Origin: Psychroserpens sp. SPM9 | Lineage (GTDB): Bacteria > Bacteroidota > Bacteroidia > Flavobacteriales > Flavobacteriaceae | Reading direction: 5' to 3' | DNA: 64,000 nt | NCBI RefSeq assembly: GCF_025153525.1 | Contig: NZ_JANZNR010000005.1 | Coordinates: forward strand, 284,582-348,581 | Shown: positions 8,258-16,754 of the stretch, in pieces | Layout: every line of letters begins with the position of its first letter | How positions within the stretch are numbered: the stretch's first letter is position 1 | Program-made: the position numbers and the translations under genes | The notes under the pieces: generated by a model | The model's input: the letters and a program-made list of their open reading frames with translations, nothing else | What the model was told of the DNA's origin: nothing | Database searches by the model: none

Positions 8258-8662
8258 ATGAAAAAAGTAATAGCAACCATAGTAGGCTTTATTGTAGCAT
8301 CATTAACTGTTTACATTTTTGAATCTCTTATTGGCCACAACCTGTTTCCATTGCCTGAAGGTGCCAATCCAATGGATATGGAATGGATTAAAAATAATAT
8401 GGATCAAATCCCAACGGGAGCTAAAATATTTGTTGTTATTGCTCATTTTGTAGGTATAGTTGCCGGAATGGTAGTGGCAAGCTTGATTTCTAAAACCAGT
8501 ATGGTTCCAGCTTATATTGTTGGTGGATTGATGTTAGCCGCAACTATTTTTAATGTGGCGATGTTACCAAAAGAATTGTGGTTTAGCATTAGCGATATTG
8601 TATTAGCTGTTGCTGGTTTATTACTCGGAAAGTCTTTGGCGAAGCGACAGTTAAAAATATAG
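8258..8662 (+). CDS. Four-span membrane protein of unknown function
   Basis: A 134-residue protein with predicted transmembrane segments near residues 4-24, 58-80, 85-106 and 112-128, and one loop after the first segment containing MDMEWIKNN. Few charges occur apart from the basic C-terminus KSLAKRQLKI. I recognise no named family. It follows the FPGNDW gene by 54 bases in the same direction and may be the third gene of that accessory block. Confidence 0.7.
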   Translation: MKKVIATIVGFIVASLTVYIFESLIGHNLFPLPEGANPMDMEWIKNNMDQIPTGAKIFVVIAHFVGIVAGMVVASLISKTSMVPAYIVGGLMLAATIFNVAMLPKELWFSISDIVLAVAGLLLGKSLAKRQLKI

Positions 8663-8686
8663 GTAACCTTTCATAATATAGTACAC

Positions 8687-8707
8687 CTGAAGCATTTGCA
8701 GGCTCAG
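8687..8707. repeat. Intergenic palindrome, divergent REP-like copy
   Basis: CTGAAGC and GCTCAG arms around ATTTGCAG, with one bulged A, followed by GAATGAC. It lies between two convergent genes (8662 and 8740), where no ordinary terminator with a T run is seen, so it may also help end transcription. Confidence 0.35.
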
Positions 8708-8739
8708 AATGACAGTATTACAAACCATATATTATTTTA

Positions 8740-9420
8740 CTATAACCTTAATAACAACTCAGGATTTGGGCAATTATTTTTATAAAACGCCACATCATGT
8801 TTTGAACATACGCCAGGATAATCGCCTTTATAATTTTGCAAATCTTTAATAAGCTGAAAGTGTAAATGTGGTGCATAATCACCATTAACCGTTGCATCAC
8901 CCAAAGTGGCAATCTGCTCCCCTTTTTTAAAAGTTTGTCCAATGCTTAAACCTTCAATTGAAGCCAGACTTAGATGTCCGTAAAGTGTATAAAAGGTAAA
9001 ATTTTTAAGCGTGTGTTTTAATATAATCGTCGGTCCATAATCACCAAAGTTCGTATTGTTTTTAAAACTATGAACCTCAGCATCCATTGGTGTGAAAATA
9101 GGTGTTTCAGCAGCAATCCAAAGATCCAGACCTAGATGAATGTGACGTTCGGTTTCGGGGTTTTCAGCTTTAAAATAAGCGCTTCGCTGGTAAATATTTC
9201 GAGCTTCAAGATAACCCCCAAAAGCCACTTTAGCATGATGTTTTGCTTTAAAAGCATTGATATAATCCTCCAATAATTCCGAAGAAGATACATCTATCGC
9301 TTGTAATCTGGTATTGGTTTTTGACAAATCTAAAGTCACATAATCAGAAGGGGCAATCGAGGGATCTAAAACAGATGTCTTAGGTAACGATAGCAACAAG
9401 GTTTCAAGTGTGGTGTTCAT
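8740..9420 (-). CDS. M23 family metallopeptidase (LytM-like peptidoglycan hydrolase)
   Basis: A 226-residue protein with a LytM zinc endopeptidase domain. The metal ligands are visible as HLGLD (H95, D99) and HLHF (H185 and H187), with the general-base histidine in YGHLS (H149). No signal peptide or membrane anchor is visible at the N-terminus, unusual for a cell-wall hydrolase, so export is by an unknown route or the enzyme acts on another peptide. The first 70 residues are not recognised. It is transcribed leftward, 50 bases after the beta-lactamase-fold gene, and may share its transcript. Confidence 0.88.
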   Translation of the reverse strand: MNTTLETLLLSLPKTSVLDPSIAPSDYVTLDLSKTNTRLQAIDVSSSELLEDYINAFKAKHHAKVAFGGYLEARNIYQRSAYFKAENPETERHIHLGLDLWIAAETPIFTPMDAEVHSFKNNTNFGDYGPTIILKHTLKNFTFYTLYGHLSLASIEGLSIGQTFKKGEQIATLGDATVNGDYAPHLHFQLIKDLQNYKGDYPGVCSKHDVAFYKNNCPNPELLLRL

Positions 9421-9470
9421 AAATCTAAATTGGCGTAAAAACTAAAACTTCCGAAGCAAATAAGCGTCAA

Positions 9471-10976
9471 TTACTTTTTTGAAAGCGCTTTTTCCAAGGC
9501 TTCAGCTTTATCTTTTGCATACATCAAACTATTATCCATCTCAAAACACTTTTTAAAATTAGCTAAAGCCTGAAGCGAGTCGCCTTGTAACAATAAAGCA
9601 TCACCATAACTATCGTAAACATTTGCAGATGCTGGATACTCACTGATGTTTAGTTTAAAAATCTGAGCGGCTGCATCTACCTTATTTTCATTGATGAGTA
9701 AGTAACCTAATTGATTGATATCATTTTCGTTAACACTATAGTTTGTAGTATCTGTTTTTACCTCTTGATAAAATGAAATTGCTGAGTTGACATCTTTCTC
9801 GTAGATTGTTTTTGCCATTTCCTTATAGGCAATTTTCTTTGGCATTTGATAGGTTTCACCTGCTCGTAAACGCTTAACATTATCGTAAACAGTTCCAAAA
9901 TGCGCTCCAGAATTGTTGGTTAAAATGACAAATCCGCTTTTTGTATCGACCTCATTGTGTAAAAACGTCACAAAACCTACCCAACCACCAGAATGATTAA
10001 TCACACGAGGTTCTCCTGGGTTGTACTCCAGAAACCATCCGAAGCCATACCCTGTATATTCGCCATCATTGGTTTGTCCTGAGGACCAGGCTTCATCCAG
10101 ATACGCTTTAGAGATAATGGTGTGATTCGCCAAAGCCATATTCCATTTATAGAGATCTTCTACCGTAGAATAAATACCGCCATCGCCTCTTACATCATTA
10201 ACAATATTGTAATCATTAAGTACTAAGTCTTTTTGATTAAGCGAAAAATTATAGCCAAAAACCCGATGAGGCATCTTTGGATCTGCAGCTATTTGATATT
10301 GATATAATACTGTATTAGTCATCCCAATCGGATCAGTGATATGTTCTTTTAAGAACGTTCTAAAATGCTGACCAGAAATCTTTTCAACAATTGAGGCCAA
10401 TACCAAATAACCCGTGTTACTATATTCCCATTTATCTCCTGGCTGAAAATCTAACTCAGGATTGACACGGTAAAACACGTCTAAAATTTCGTCATTACCC
10501 AGAATATACTGTTTGGTTGAATCTTCTTTTACAAAATGATTAGCAATCACCCGTTCGTAGTCTGTAAGTCCAGATGTATGATGCAATAATTGTCGAATGG
10601 TAATATTATCATAAGGAAAATCGGTTAAAACTGTATTTACTTGTTGATCATAATCGAGTTTACCTGCTTCTTTTAATTTCATAATAGCCATCCCAGTAAA
10701 CTGTTTACTCACTGAAGCTAGTCTGAATTGAGAATTCAAGTCTAAAGAATCATTAGGAGCGATAGATCGCAATCCGTTAGAATTTTTAAAAACGACTTCT
10801 CCATTTTCATATACGAGTATATTTCCGGTAGACAGACCTTTAGCCTTCATAGCCTGTACAAAAGATTGGTATTCACTTTTAACGTCTTTTGTAGTATTGG
10901 TATTAGTTTCCTTTTTACACGAAAAAAAGCATGCCGAAAAAAGACACACTACTATTAGTTGTTTGAATAAACCCAT
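9471..10976 (-). CDS. Serine hydrolase lipoprotein of the beta-lactamase/DD-peptidase fold
   Basis: A 501-residue predicted lipoprotein with lipobox FFSC (acyl cysteine at residue 20). The class C beta-lactamase-type triad is complete: SVSK (S88, K91), YSN (Y185, N187) and HSG (H328-G330). Such proteins act as DD-peptidases, esterases or D-amino-acid amidases, and few hydrolyse beta-lactams. The C-terminal third (about 370-495) is helical with TPR-like repeats, for example YPASANVYDSYGDALL and LANFKKCFEM, a fusion frequent in Bacteroidota. The substrate cannot be deduced. Confidence 0.88.
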   Translation of the reverse strand: MGLFKQLIVVCLFSACFFSCKKETNTNTTKDVKSEYQSFVQAMKAKGLSTGNILVYENGEVVFKNSNGLRSIAPNDSLDLNSQFRLASVSKQFTGMAIMKLKEAGKLDYDQQVNTVLTDFPYDNITIRQLLHHTSGLTDYERVIANHFVKEDSTKQYILGNDEILDVFYRVNPELDFQPGDKWEYSNTGYLVLASIVEKISGQHFRTFLKEHITDPIGMTNTVLYQYQIAADPKMPHRVFGYNFSLNQKDLVLNDYNIVNDVRGDGGIYSTVEDLYKWNMALANHTIISKAYLDEAWSSGQTNDGEYTGYGFGWFLEYNPGEPRVINHSGGWVGFVTFLHNEVDTKSGFVILTNNSGAHFGTVYDNVKRLRAGETYQMPKKIAYKEMAKTIYEKDVNSAISFYQEVKTDTTNYSVNENDINQLGYLLINENKVDAAAQIFKLNISEYPASANVYDSYGDALLLQGDSLQALANFKKCFEMDNSLMYAKDKAEALEKALSKK

Positions 10977-11086
10977 ATGTTTTGATTGATTGTAGTTTTA
11001 CTCTATAAAGATAAGTATTTAATTAATTGTTACAGTAGTCTAAAATATTGCTTGTTTTGCTTCGGAAATGAGACAACGCTATACTA

Positions 11087-12643
11087 TTAGTTTAAAACGA
11101 TAGCGCTAAACTTCGCATTAATGATAATGGTTTTAGCAGAATTTTTAGAATTTGGAAAATTAGTAATGGTTTTTTGAGTCGTTAATTGATCGTTTAAACG
11201 GGAACGGTTCCCTTTAAAATACACGCTATAATCGGTGGTTTTACTAGGCAATTTAATAAGGGCTTCACTGTTTTCGAGAATGATATTCAAATTTGTAAAG
11301 CTATCGGCAATATTAGAAATAGACAAATCTCCAAAACTACCATCAATTATGGCATTTTCGATTAAATCATTGATACGAATATCTGATGAATTACTGTTTA
11401 AACGTAGCGTTCTCACGGTATTTAAATGTGCATCCTCTACATACTTTAAGTTAAGTTCTCCCGCACTCCACGTTGTAACATGCACTGGAGAAAAAGACAC
11501 ATTGATGGAAGTCTCGCTCCCATCAATGTGATTTGCTAAAAATGTAGCATGTGATATATCTGCTTTTAGATTATGAATAACAGATGCCATTTTTAATTGA
11601 CCATGTCTCACATTGAGATTTAGTTTAGCATCTTTAGGCATTTTAATTTTAATGACCTTTTTTACATTAAGATGACGCTCTTCAATGCGTTTTGCAATCT
11701 CTTCACGACGCTGCTCTTGGACTTCGTGACGTTCTTCCAAACGCTTTGCTAACTTTTCCTGACGTTTTTCCATTTCTTTAGTACGCTTTTCCATTTGCTT
11801 TTCCCGTTCGGCTAAACGCTCTTCCATAACTTTAGCACGCTCTTCCATTTGCTTGCCGTATTTTTCACCCCAAACTTCCATCTTTTTAGCCCAATCTTTG
11901 TCGAATTGCTTTCCAAATTCTTCGCCCCAAGCTTCCATTTTCTTACCGTATTCTTCACCAAACCTATCACCCCAAGCTTCCATTTTTCTCTCATACGCTG
12001 AAAAATCCATTTCGCCCATTTTACGAGCCCATTCTTTCATTTTTTGTTTGTACTCGGCACCATACTTTTCTTCATATTCTTTACTCCATTTTTCAAGATA
12101 AGCTTCACCACCTTTTTTATAGGCTTCGGTATCAAAGCTAACGTTGTTAACACCTTCAGGTAATTCTGGCAATTCAGGTAATTCTGGCATTTCTGGCATT
12201 TCAAAACGTGCAATCTCAGGTAACTCTGGCATTTCCGGCATTTCTGGTAATTCAGGAATATCACCCAAATCTAAACCTTCGATAATCATTAAAGGTTCAA
12301 AATTTTTATCAAATCCTGTTAGTTGATCCCAAGTTCCATGACCTCCGCCTTCCGAAGTTATACTTACACGGCTTCCTGAACCTTCTACTTTAAGTTTCCA
12401 GTTTTTTAAGGCTTTTTCCAGATCTTCTTTAGATAATTTCTCACCATCGATATAGGCCTCAATTTCTAAGGTACTTTTGTTCCATGTATCAATTTCAATT
12501 TCTACGAAACTTGTATTTAAATCGATTGTCACATCTTTAGTCACATCGATTTTCTTTGACATTTTAGTCAACTGTTGTTGGGCTGAAACACTTATAGTGA
12601 AACAGAACAACACGAGTAATATTAGATTATATTTTGTTTTCAT
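11087..12643 (-). CDS. Secreted adhesin-like (DUF4097-type) protein with a long charged helical insertion
   Basis: A 518-residue protein with a signal peptide ending VSA. Residues 25-100 and 325-518 read as repetitive beta strands in the style of DUF4097 putative auto-transporter adhesins (LNLNVRHGQLKM, LSISNIADSF). Between them, residues about 129-164 are a PELPEMPEMP-type low-complexity stretch, and residues about 174-324 are an almost continuous charged helix with repeats such as KKMEAWGEEFGK and MEERAKVMEER. It is the last gene of a leftward operon with an ECF sigma factor and a membrane anti-sigma candidate. It is probably envelope-attached. The beta-domain assignment is moderate. Confidence 0.65.
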   Translation of the reverse strand: MKTKYNLILLVLFCFTISVSAQQQLTKMSKKIDVTKDVTIDLNTSFVEIEIDTWNKSTLEIEAYIDGEKLSKEDLEKALKNWKLKVEGSGSRVSITSEGGGHGTWDQLTGFDKNFEPLMIIEGLDLGDIPELPEMPEMPELPEIARFEMPEMPELPELPELPEGVNNVSFDTEAYKKGGEAYLEKWSKEYEEKYGAEYKQKMKEWARKMGEMDFSAYERKMEAWGDRFGEEYGKKMEAWGEEFGKQFDKDWAKKMEVWGEKYGKQMEERAKVMEERLAEREKQMEKRTKEMEKRQEKLAKRLEERHEVQEQRREEIAKRIEERHLNVKKVIKIKMPKDAKLNLNVRHGQLKMASVIHNLKADISHATFLANHIDGSETSINVSFSPVHVTTWSAGELNLKYVEDAHLNTVRTLRLNSNSSDIRINDLIENAIIDGSFGDLSISNIADSFTNLNIILENSEALIKLPSKTTDYSVYFKGNRSRLNDQLTTQKTITNFPNSKNSAKTIIINAKFSAIVLN

Positions 12644-12728
12644 TGTCTTATGTTTTTATACTGAAATCGTTGTATTTAAGGTTATAATCATTCTTAACCT
12701 TTTGTTTTACAAGTATTCAGGATTTGGT

Positions 12729-13313
12729 TTATGCTTTAATGTTTTCTTCTTCTGATGTATTTAAATCATTTAATTGTTCTTTTAAACGATACAATAAATT
12801 AAGTCTGAGTTTAAGATTGTCTATCAAAGCACTAACGGTTAACTCGTTTGGTCCATTTTCGGTTAGCTCTACCGAAAGACGCTTGTACTCTTGATTTAAT
12901 TCGCCCAATCGCGCTACATAACCATCAAACAATTCTTTATTATTTTCGGTAAGTTTCACTTTAGATAATTCTAAATTGATATGGGCTAAATAGTAATCTT
13001 CAACCTTTTTAAAATCTGGAGAGATGTCGCCAAGAGATTTCAATTTTGCTTCTTTTTCTGGTTGATCTACATCTACAGTTTTTAATCCTTCGGGTAATGG
13101 TTTCTGAAAAAACTGAGAAGCTCCAAGTCCTAATCCGATTAAAATGACGATACTCGCCGCAATTTGCAACATACTGAAACGTTTTTTGCTTGATGATTCA
13201 ACGGGTAAGGCTTCGTCTAACTTTTGAAGAAAGCGTGCTTGATGCCCTTGAGGCATTTTTTCTTGTGATGCCTTATTTTCGTTTTCAAATAATGTTTTAA
13301 TATCTCGTGCCAT
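12729..13313 (-). CDS. Membrane protein, candidate anti-sigma factor
   Basis: A 194-residue protein with one transmembrane segment (about 47-66, MLQIAASIVILIGLGLGASQ). The cytoplasmic N-terminus is short, with HQARFLQKLDEAL typical of proteins placed after ECF sigma genes in Bacteroidota. The outer part (about 80-185) is mostly helical with regular Leu/Glu/Lys spacing. Its start overlaps the end of the sigma gene by 17 bases, which implies translational coupling. It does not show the usual zinc anti-sigma HxxxCxxC motif. Role is inferred mainly from position and topology. Confidence 0.65.
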   Translation of the reverse strand: MARDIKTLFENENKASQEKMPQGHQARFLQKLDEALPVESSSKKRFSMLQIAASIVILIGLGLGASQFFQKPLPEGLKTVDVDQPEKEAKLKSLGDISPDFKKVEDYYLAHINLELSKVKLTENNKELFDGYVARLGELNQEYKRLSVELTENGPNELTVSALIDNLKLRLNLLYRLKEQLNDLNTSEEENIKA

Positions 13314-13854
13314 TTTTAACGGGAATTAATAGTTCTTTTAATTTCGACTTTCCTCTGGAGAGTTGTGTTCTTGAAGCGATTTCTGAAATCTGTAAAATCT
13401 CTGAAATTTCCTGATGATCATACCCTTCAACCAAATACAAGGTTACCACGTAACGGTATTTGTCGGGTAATTTTTCAATCGCACTTTTAATCTCATCCAA
13501 TGTTATTGTATCATCTACTAACCATTCGCTTTGATAATCGGTATCTACTACTTTGAGGTGCACCTCTTCCAATTCTTGCATGTGCTGCTTTTTGGATTTT
13601 AAACAGTCGATACTTTTATTAATCACGATACGTTTTAACCAAGCTCCAAAAGTAACTTCAGCTTTATACTGATTGAGTTTTGCAAATGCTTTAATAAAGG
13701 CTTCTTGTACGATATCTTCAGCTTCCATAGAATCCTTTACAAAACGCATGGCAACCGCAAACATACCATCACAATATTGATTGTATAATTTTAATTGCGC
13801 AGTGCGATCATTCTGCTTGCATTGTTCAATAATGTCAACTTGAAACGTATTCAA
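13297..13854 (-). CDS. ECF-family RNA polymerase sigma factor
   Basis: A 185-residue sigma-70 family protein. Region 2 is visible as RFVKDSMEAEDIVQEAF and the promoter-melting stretch GAWLKRIVINKSIDCLK, and region 4 as LPDKYRYVVTLYLVEGYDHQEISEIL followed by the recognition helix SRTQLSRGKSKL. The start is TTG at 13854; the first in-frame ATG is about 30 residues in and would remove part of region 2. It leads an operon with the anti-sigma candidate and the helix-expanded surface protein, which are its likely partner and target. Confidence 0.92.
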   Translation of the reverse strand: MNTFQVDIIEQCKQNDRTAQLKLYNQYCDGMFAVAMRFVKDSMEAEDIVQEAFIKAFAKLNQYKAEVTFGAWLKRIVINKSIDCLKSKKQHMQELEEVHLKVVDTDYQSEWLVDDTITLDEIKSAIEKLPDKYRYVVTLYLVEGYDHQEISEILQISEIASRTQLSRGKSKLKELLIPVKNGTRY

Positions 13855-14004
13855 ATCTCTTTTGGTTTGGTTATATACCTCATAAACTGATGATGCTTAT
13901 TTGGTATGGGTTCTTTATAAAGACGACACAAAAAATGAAGTGTTGCAAAAAATATATGATTTTTTTATTTTTCATAAGAAATTTATAGAAATTCACGTTA
14001 AGTA

Positions 14005-14037
14005 TTTACTGAGCGTTTCAATTTTAAATTATCTTTG
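14005..14037 (+). promoter_or_regulatory. Candidate promoter of the DUF2911/meaB operon
   Basis: TATCTTTG at 14030-14037 is a perfect -7 element, 29 bases before the ATG. TTTA at 14005-14008 is a partial -33 match 21 bases upstream. Confidence 0.55.
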
Positions 14038-14066
14038 ACGCCAATTAGTTACAATCTTTTTTTACT

Positions 14067-14639
14067 ATGAACACGTTTTTAAAACGCCTACTTGTTATAT
14101 TATCTATTGTTGCGCTCGGACTCTTTCTATATTCCTATTTTGTTGAAAATATTTTTTCACCTAGGCTGAGTCCTAAAGATACAGTAGAATTTAAATTAAA
14201 TGATCTTAAACTAGAAGTCTTCTATAATAGACCCTCTAAAAAAGGACGTGAGATTTTTGGTGCTTTAGTGCCTTATGATAAGGTATGGAGAACTGGTGCC
14301 AATGAAGCAACAACTTTTGAATCTAACAAAGATTTACTCATAAAAGGAATTGTTTTACCGAAAGGAAAGTATACACTTTGGACTGTCCCAAAAGACTCGG
14401 CGTGGAATGTGATGTTTAATAGCAAGCAATACGCTTGGGGTGTCGATGAAGAAATGCAAGTGATGTGGGATCCTAATCACGACGTGATGGAAATAACTGT
14501 TCCTATTGAAAAACTAGACACAACGGTCGAACAATTTACCATTGCATTTGACAATTCTACCGATGACCTTAAACTGACTATGGCTTGGGATAATACAAAA
14601 ATTGCAGTACCTTTAAAAGTCATAAAAGACCAAAACTAA
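14067..14639 (+). CDS. DUF2911 domain protein with N-terminal membrane anchor
   Basis: A 190-residue protein with one hydrophobic segment near residues 8-26, then a complete DUF2911 domain: NRPSKKGREIFG, LVPYDKVWRTGANEATTF, GKYTLWTVPKDSAWNVMFN and the closing strand LTMAWDNTKIAVPL. DUF2911 is a secreted or periplasmic beta-sandwich domain of unknown function, abundant in Bacteroidota. It is upstream of meaB by 8 bases, so the two are co-transcribed, although no functional link between them is known. It gives the canonical reference for the expanded homologue at 7385. Confidence 0.9.
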   Translation: MNTFLKRLLVILSIVALGLFLYSYFVENIFSPRLSPKDTVEFKLNDLKLEVFYNRPSKKGREIFGALVPYDKVWRTGANEATTFESNKDLLIKGIVLPKGKYTLWTVPKDSAWNVMFNSKQYAWGVDEEMQVMWDPNHDVMEITVPIEKLDTTVEQFTIAFDNSTDDLKLTMAWDNTKIAVPLKVIKDQN

Positions 14640-14647
14640 AAGGGAAT

Positions 14648-15727
14648 TTGTCTAAAAAATCGAAAACCTCAGCCATACATGAAACAGATGGTGTATCGCA
14701 ATCTGATATCACCAATGCGTCTTCGATTGACAGTATCAAGCAAAAAAGAAAAGCACAGCCCGACACATCAACTTTAGTCGCCAATATTTTAAAAGGAAAT
14801 ATTACGGCTTTAAGCAGAGCCATTACTTTGATTGAAAGTTCTAATCCGAAACACCTAAAACAAGCCAATGCTATTATTACTGAATGTTTAGCGCATGCTA
14901 ATAAGTCGGTACGACTCGGCATTACTGGTGTTCCTGGTGTTGGAAAAAGCACCTTTATTGAAGCTCTAGGATTGCATTTAATCGCTTTAGGCAAAAAAGT
15001 TGCTGTCTTAGCTGTAGACCCAAGTAGCAGCTTAAGCAAAGGCAGTATTTTGGGAGACAAAACCCGAATGGAAGATTTGGTAAAAAGTGACCAAGCGTTT
15101 ATTAGACCTTCGCCTTCTGGCACCTCGCTTGGTGGTGTGGCGCGAAAAACCCGAGAAACTATTATACTCTGTGAAGCCGCTGGTTTTGACACCATTATTA
15201 TTGAAACGGTTGGCGTTGGGCAAAGTGAAACGGCTGTACACAGTATGGTAGACTTCTTTTTATTACTTAAAATCGCTGGAGCTGGTGATGAACTTCAGGG
15301 AATTAAACGCGGTATTATTGAAATGGCCGATGCGATTGCTATCAACAAAGCCGATGGTGATAACCTTAAAGCTGCTAAACTGGCTAAAGTTGAATTTAAT
15401 AGAGCCTTACATTTGTATCCGCAGAAAGCATCAGCATGGCAACCTAAAGTCACCTTATGTAGTGCTTTAAAACATGAAGGTATTGCCGATTTATGGAACT
15501 TGGTTTTGGATTATATGAAACATACCAAAGCTAATAACTATTTTGAACAACACAGGACAGAGCAAAATAAATTCTGGCTCCTACAAACGATTGAAGACCG
15601 ATTGAAATCTGATTTTTTTAATCAGCCAGAAATCAAAAAAGCTTTAAAAACACAACTCCAACTAATAGAAGATGGTAAAACAACGCCTTTTACAGCTGCG
15701 GAATTTTTACTGCAACTTAAAAATTAG
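14648..15727 (+). CDS. meaB: Methylmalonyl-CoA mutase-associated GTPase MeaB
   Basis: A 359-residue G3E-family GTPase that loads and protects the adenosylcobalamin of methylmalonyl-CoA mutase. The P-loop is GVPGVGKS (94-101), followed by VDPSSSLSKGSILGDKTRM, the ETVGVGQSE switch and the base-recognition motif NKADGDN. The start is TTG, 8 bases after the DUF2911 stop; no ATG occurs before the P-loop. The N-terminal 45 residues are polar and non-conserved. The mutase subunits are not in this window. Its last 11 bases overlap the convergent epimerase gene. Confidence 0.93.
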   Translation: MSKKSKTSAIHETDGVSQSDITNASSIDSIKQKRKAQPDTSTLVANILKGNITALSRAITLIESSNPKHLKQANAIITECLAHANKSVRLGITGVPGVGKSTFIEALGLHLIALGKKVAVLAVDPSSSLSKGSILGDKTRMEDLVKSDQAFIRPSPSGTSLGGVARKTRETIILCEAAGFDTIIIETVGVGQSETAVHSMVDFFLLLKIAGAGDELQGIKRGIIEMADAIAINKADGDNLKAAKLAKVEFNRALHLYPQKASAWQPKVTLCSALKHEGIADLWNLVLDYMKHTKANNYFEQHRTEQNKFWLLQTIEDRLKSDFFNQPEIKKALKTQLQLIEDGKTTPFTAAEFLLQLKN

Positions 15728-16655
15728 CTTTATACCACTCGACCTGCTTTTTAACCGCTTCTAATAATGTGGTTCTCGGATTGTAATTCAGTAATTTTCT
15801 CGCCTTTTCAATATTCGCTTTGGTTCGGGATTGATCTCCAGGTCGCTTCGGAATTACTTGAATTGCTATAGATTTTCCCAGAACCTTTTCAACCGCTTCA
15901 ATACCTTCTTTCGTTGTATGTTCGACTTCGGTACCCAGGTTAATAATTTCGCCATTTACTTTAGCTTCATTTCCAATAACACTAACGACACCATCTACGA
16001 TATCTCCAACATAGGTAAAACTGCGTAGATGTTTATCGCTTCCCTCAAACAAAGGAAAAGGCTTATCTTCTAAACCTAAAGCAATCAGTTTGGTATACAT
16101 TTTTTCAGGACGCTCTCGCGGACCAATTACAGAGTACAATCGCAATGAACAAGCTTTGATAAGTTGTTCTCTGCTTTTTTGAAGCACCAACTGTTCTGCT
16201 GCTAGTTTGGTCACACCATAATGCGATGCTGGTTTTGGTGCTTTTTCTTCAGGAAATGTGGCTTCCAAACCATAAATTGAAGAAGTACCAATATTGACAA
16301 ATAGCTGTAAGTCTTTGCATTCTAAAGCATAATCCACTAAATTTTTTGTCGCGATGATATTATTTGTGAAATAATCTTCGAAGGTCGAAGTTTGAGAAAT
16401 TCCAGGTTGGGCTGCAAAATGAAAAATATAACTAATATCTCTAGGCAAATCTGAAGCAAACGATTCGTCACGTAAATCTTTTTTTAAAACGGTAATACCT
16501 TTTGCTTTTAATGCCTTGGCGTTCAGGTTTTTTAACTCTAAACTATAGTGATCATTAAAATTGTCTAAGGCCAAAACATCATGGCCAAGACTTTGCAAAC
16601 GTTCTGCAGTATGCGAACCAATAAAACCAACAGCGCCTGTAACGAGTATTTTCAT
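15717..16655 (-). CDS. NAD-dependent nucleotide-sugar epimerase/dehydratase (extended SDR)
   Basis: A 312-residue extended short-chain dehydrogenase. The NAD-binding glycine motif is VTGAVGFIGSH (5-15) and the catalytic pair is Y146-K150 in SHYGVTK, with the active-site Ser/Thr in GTSSIYG. The C-terminal half has RLYSVIGPRERPEK and RSFTYVGDIVDGV, typical of UDP-glucose or UDP-glucuronate 4-epimerases that supply surface polysaccharide sugars. The exact substrate cannot be told. It converges on and overlaps meaB by 11 bases, and is divergent from a glycosyltransferase gene, which fits a role in glycan synthesis. Confidence 0.88.
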   Translation of the reverse strand: MKILVTGAVGFIGSHTAERLQSLGHDVLALDNFNDHYSLELKNLNAKALKAKGITVLKKDLRDESFASDLPRDISYIFHFAAQPGISQTSTFEDYFTNNIIATKNLVDYALECKDLQLFVNIGTSSIYGLEATFPEEKAPKPASHYGVTKLAAEQLVLQKSREQLIKACSLRLYSVIGPRERPEKMYTKLIALGLEDKPFPLFEGSDKHLRSFTYVGDIVDGVVSVIGNEAKVNGEIINLGTEVEHTTKEGIEAVEKVLGKSIAIQVIPKRPGDQSRTKANIEKARKLLNYNPRTTLLEAVKKQVEWYKANF

Positions 16656-16705
16656 ATTAATCTTTTGATGCTACAAATTAACAATTTTTAAATCAAACCC
16701 ATTCA

Positions 16706-16735
16706 GCATCGTGCAGATAAAAAAGAATATTTTTG
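16706..16735 (+). promoter_or_regulatory. Candidate promoter of the GT2 gene
   Basis: TATTTTTG at 16728-16735 is a perfect -7 element 19 bases before the ATG. The -33 region is weak. Confidence 0.5.
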
Positions 16736-16754
16736 CATTATCAACGCCTTACAA

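Noticed and set aside
11853..12326. Plus-strand serine/proline ORFs across the surface-protein gene
   Set aside because: They are antisense shadows of the charged helix and the PELPEMP stretch; the low-complexity coding strand keeps them free of stops.
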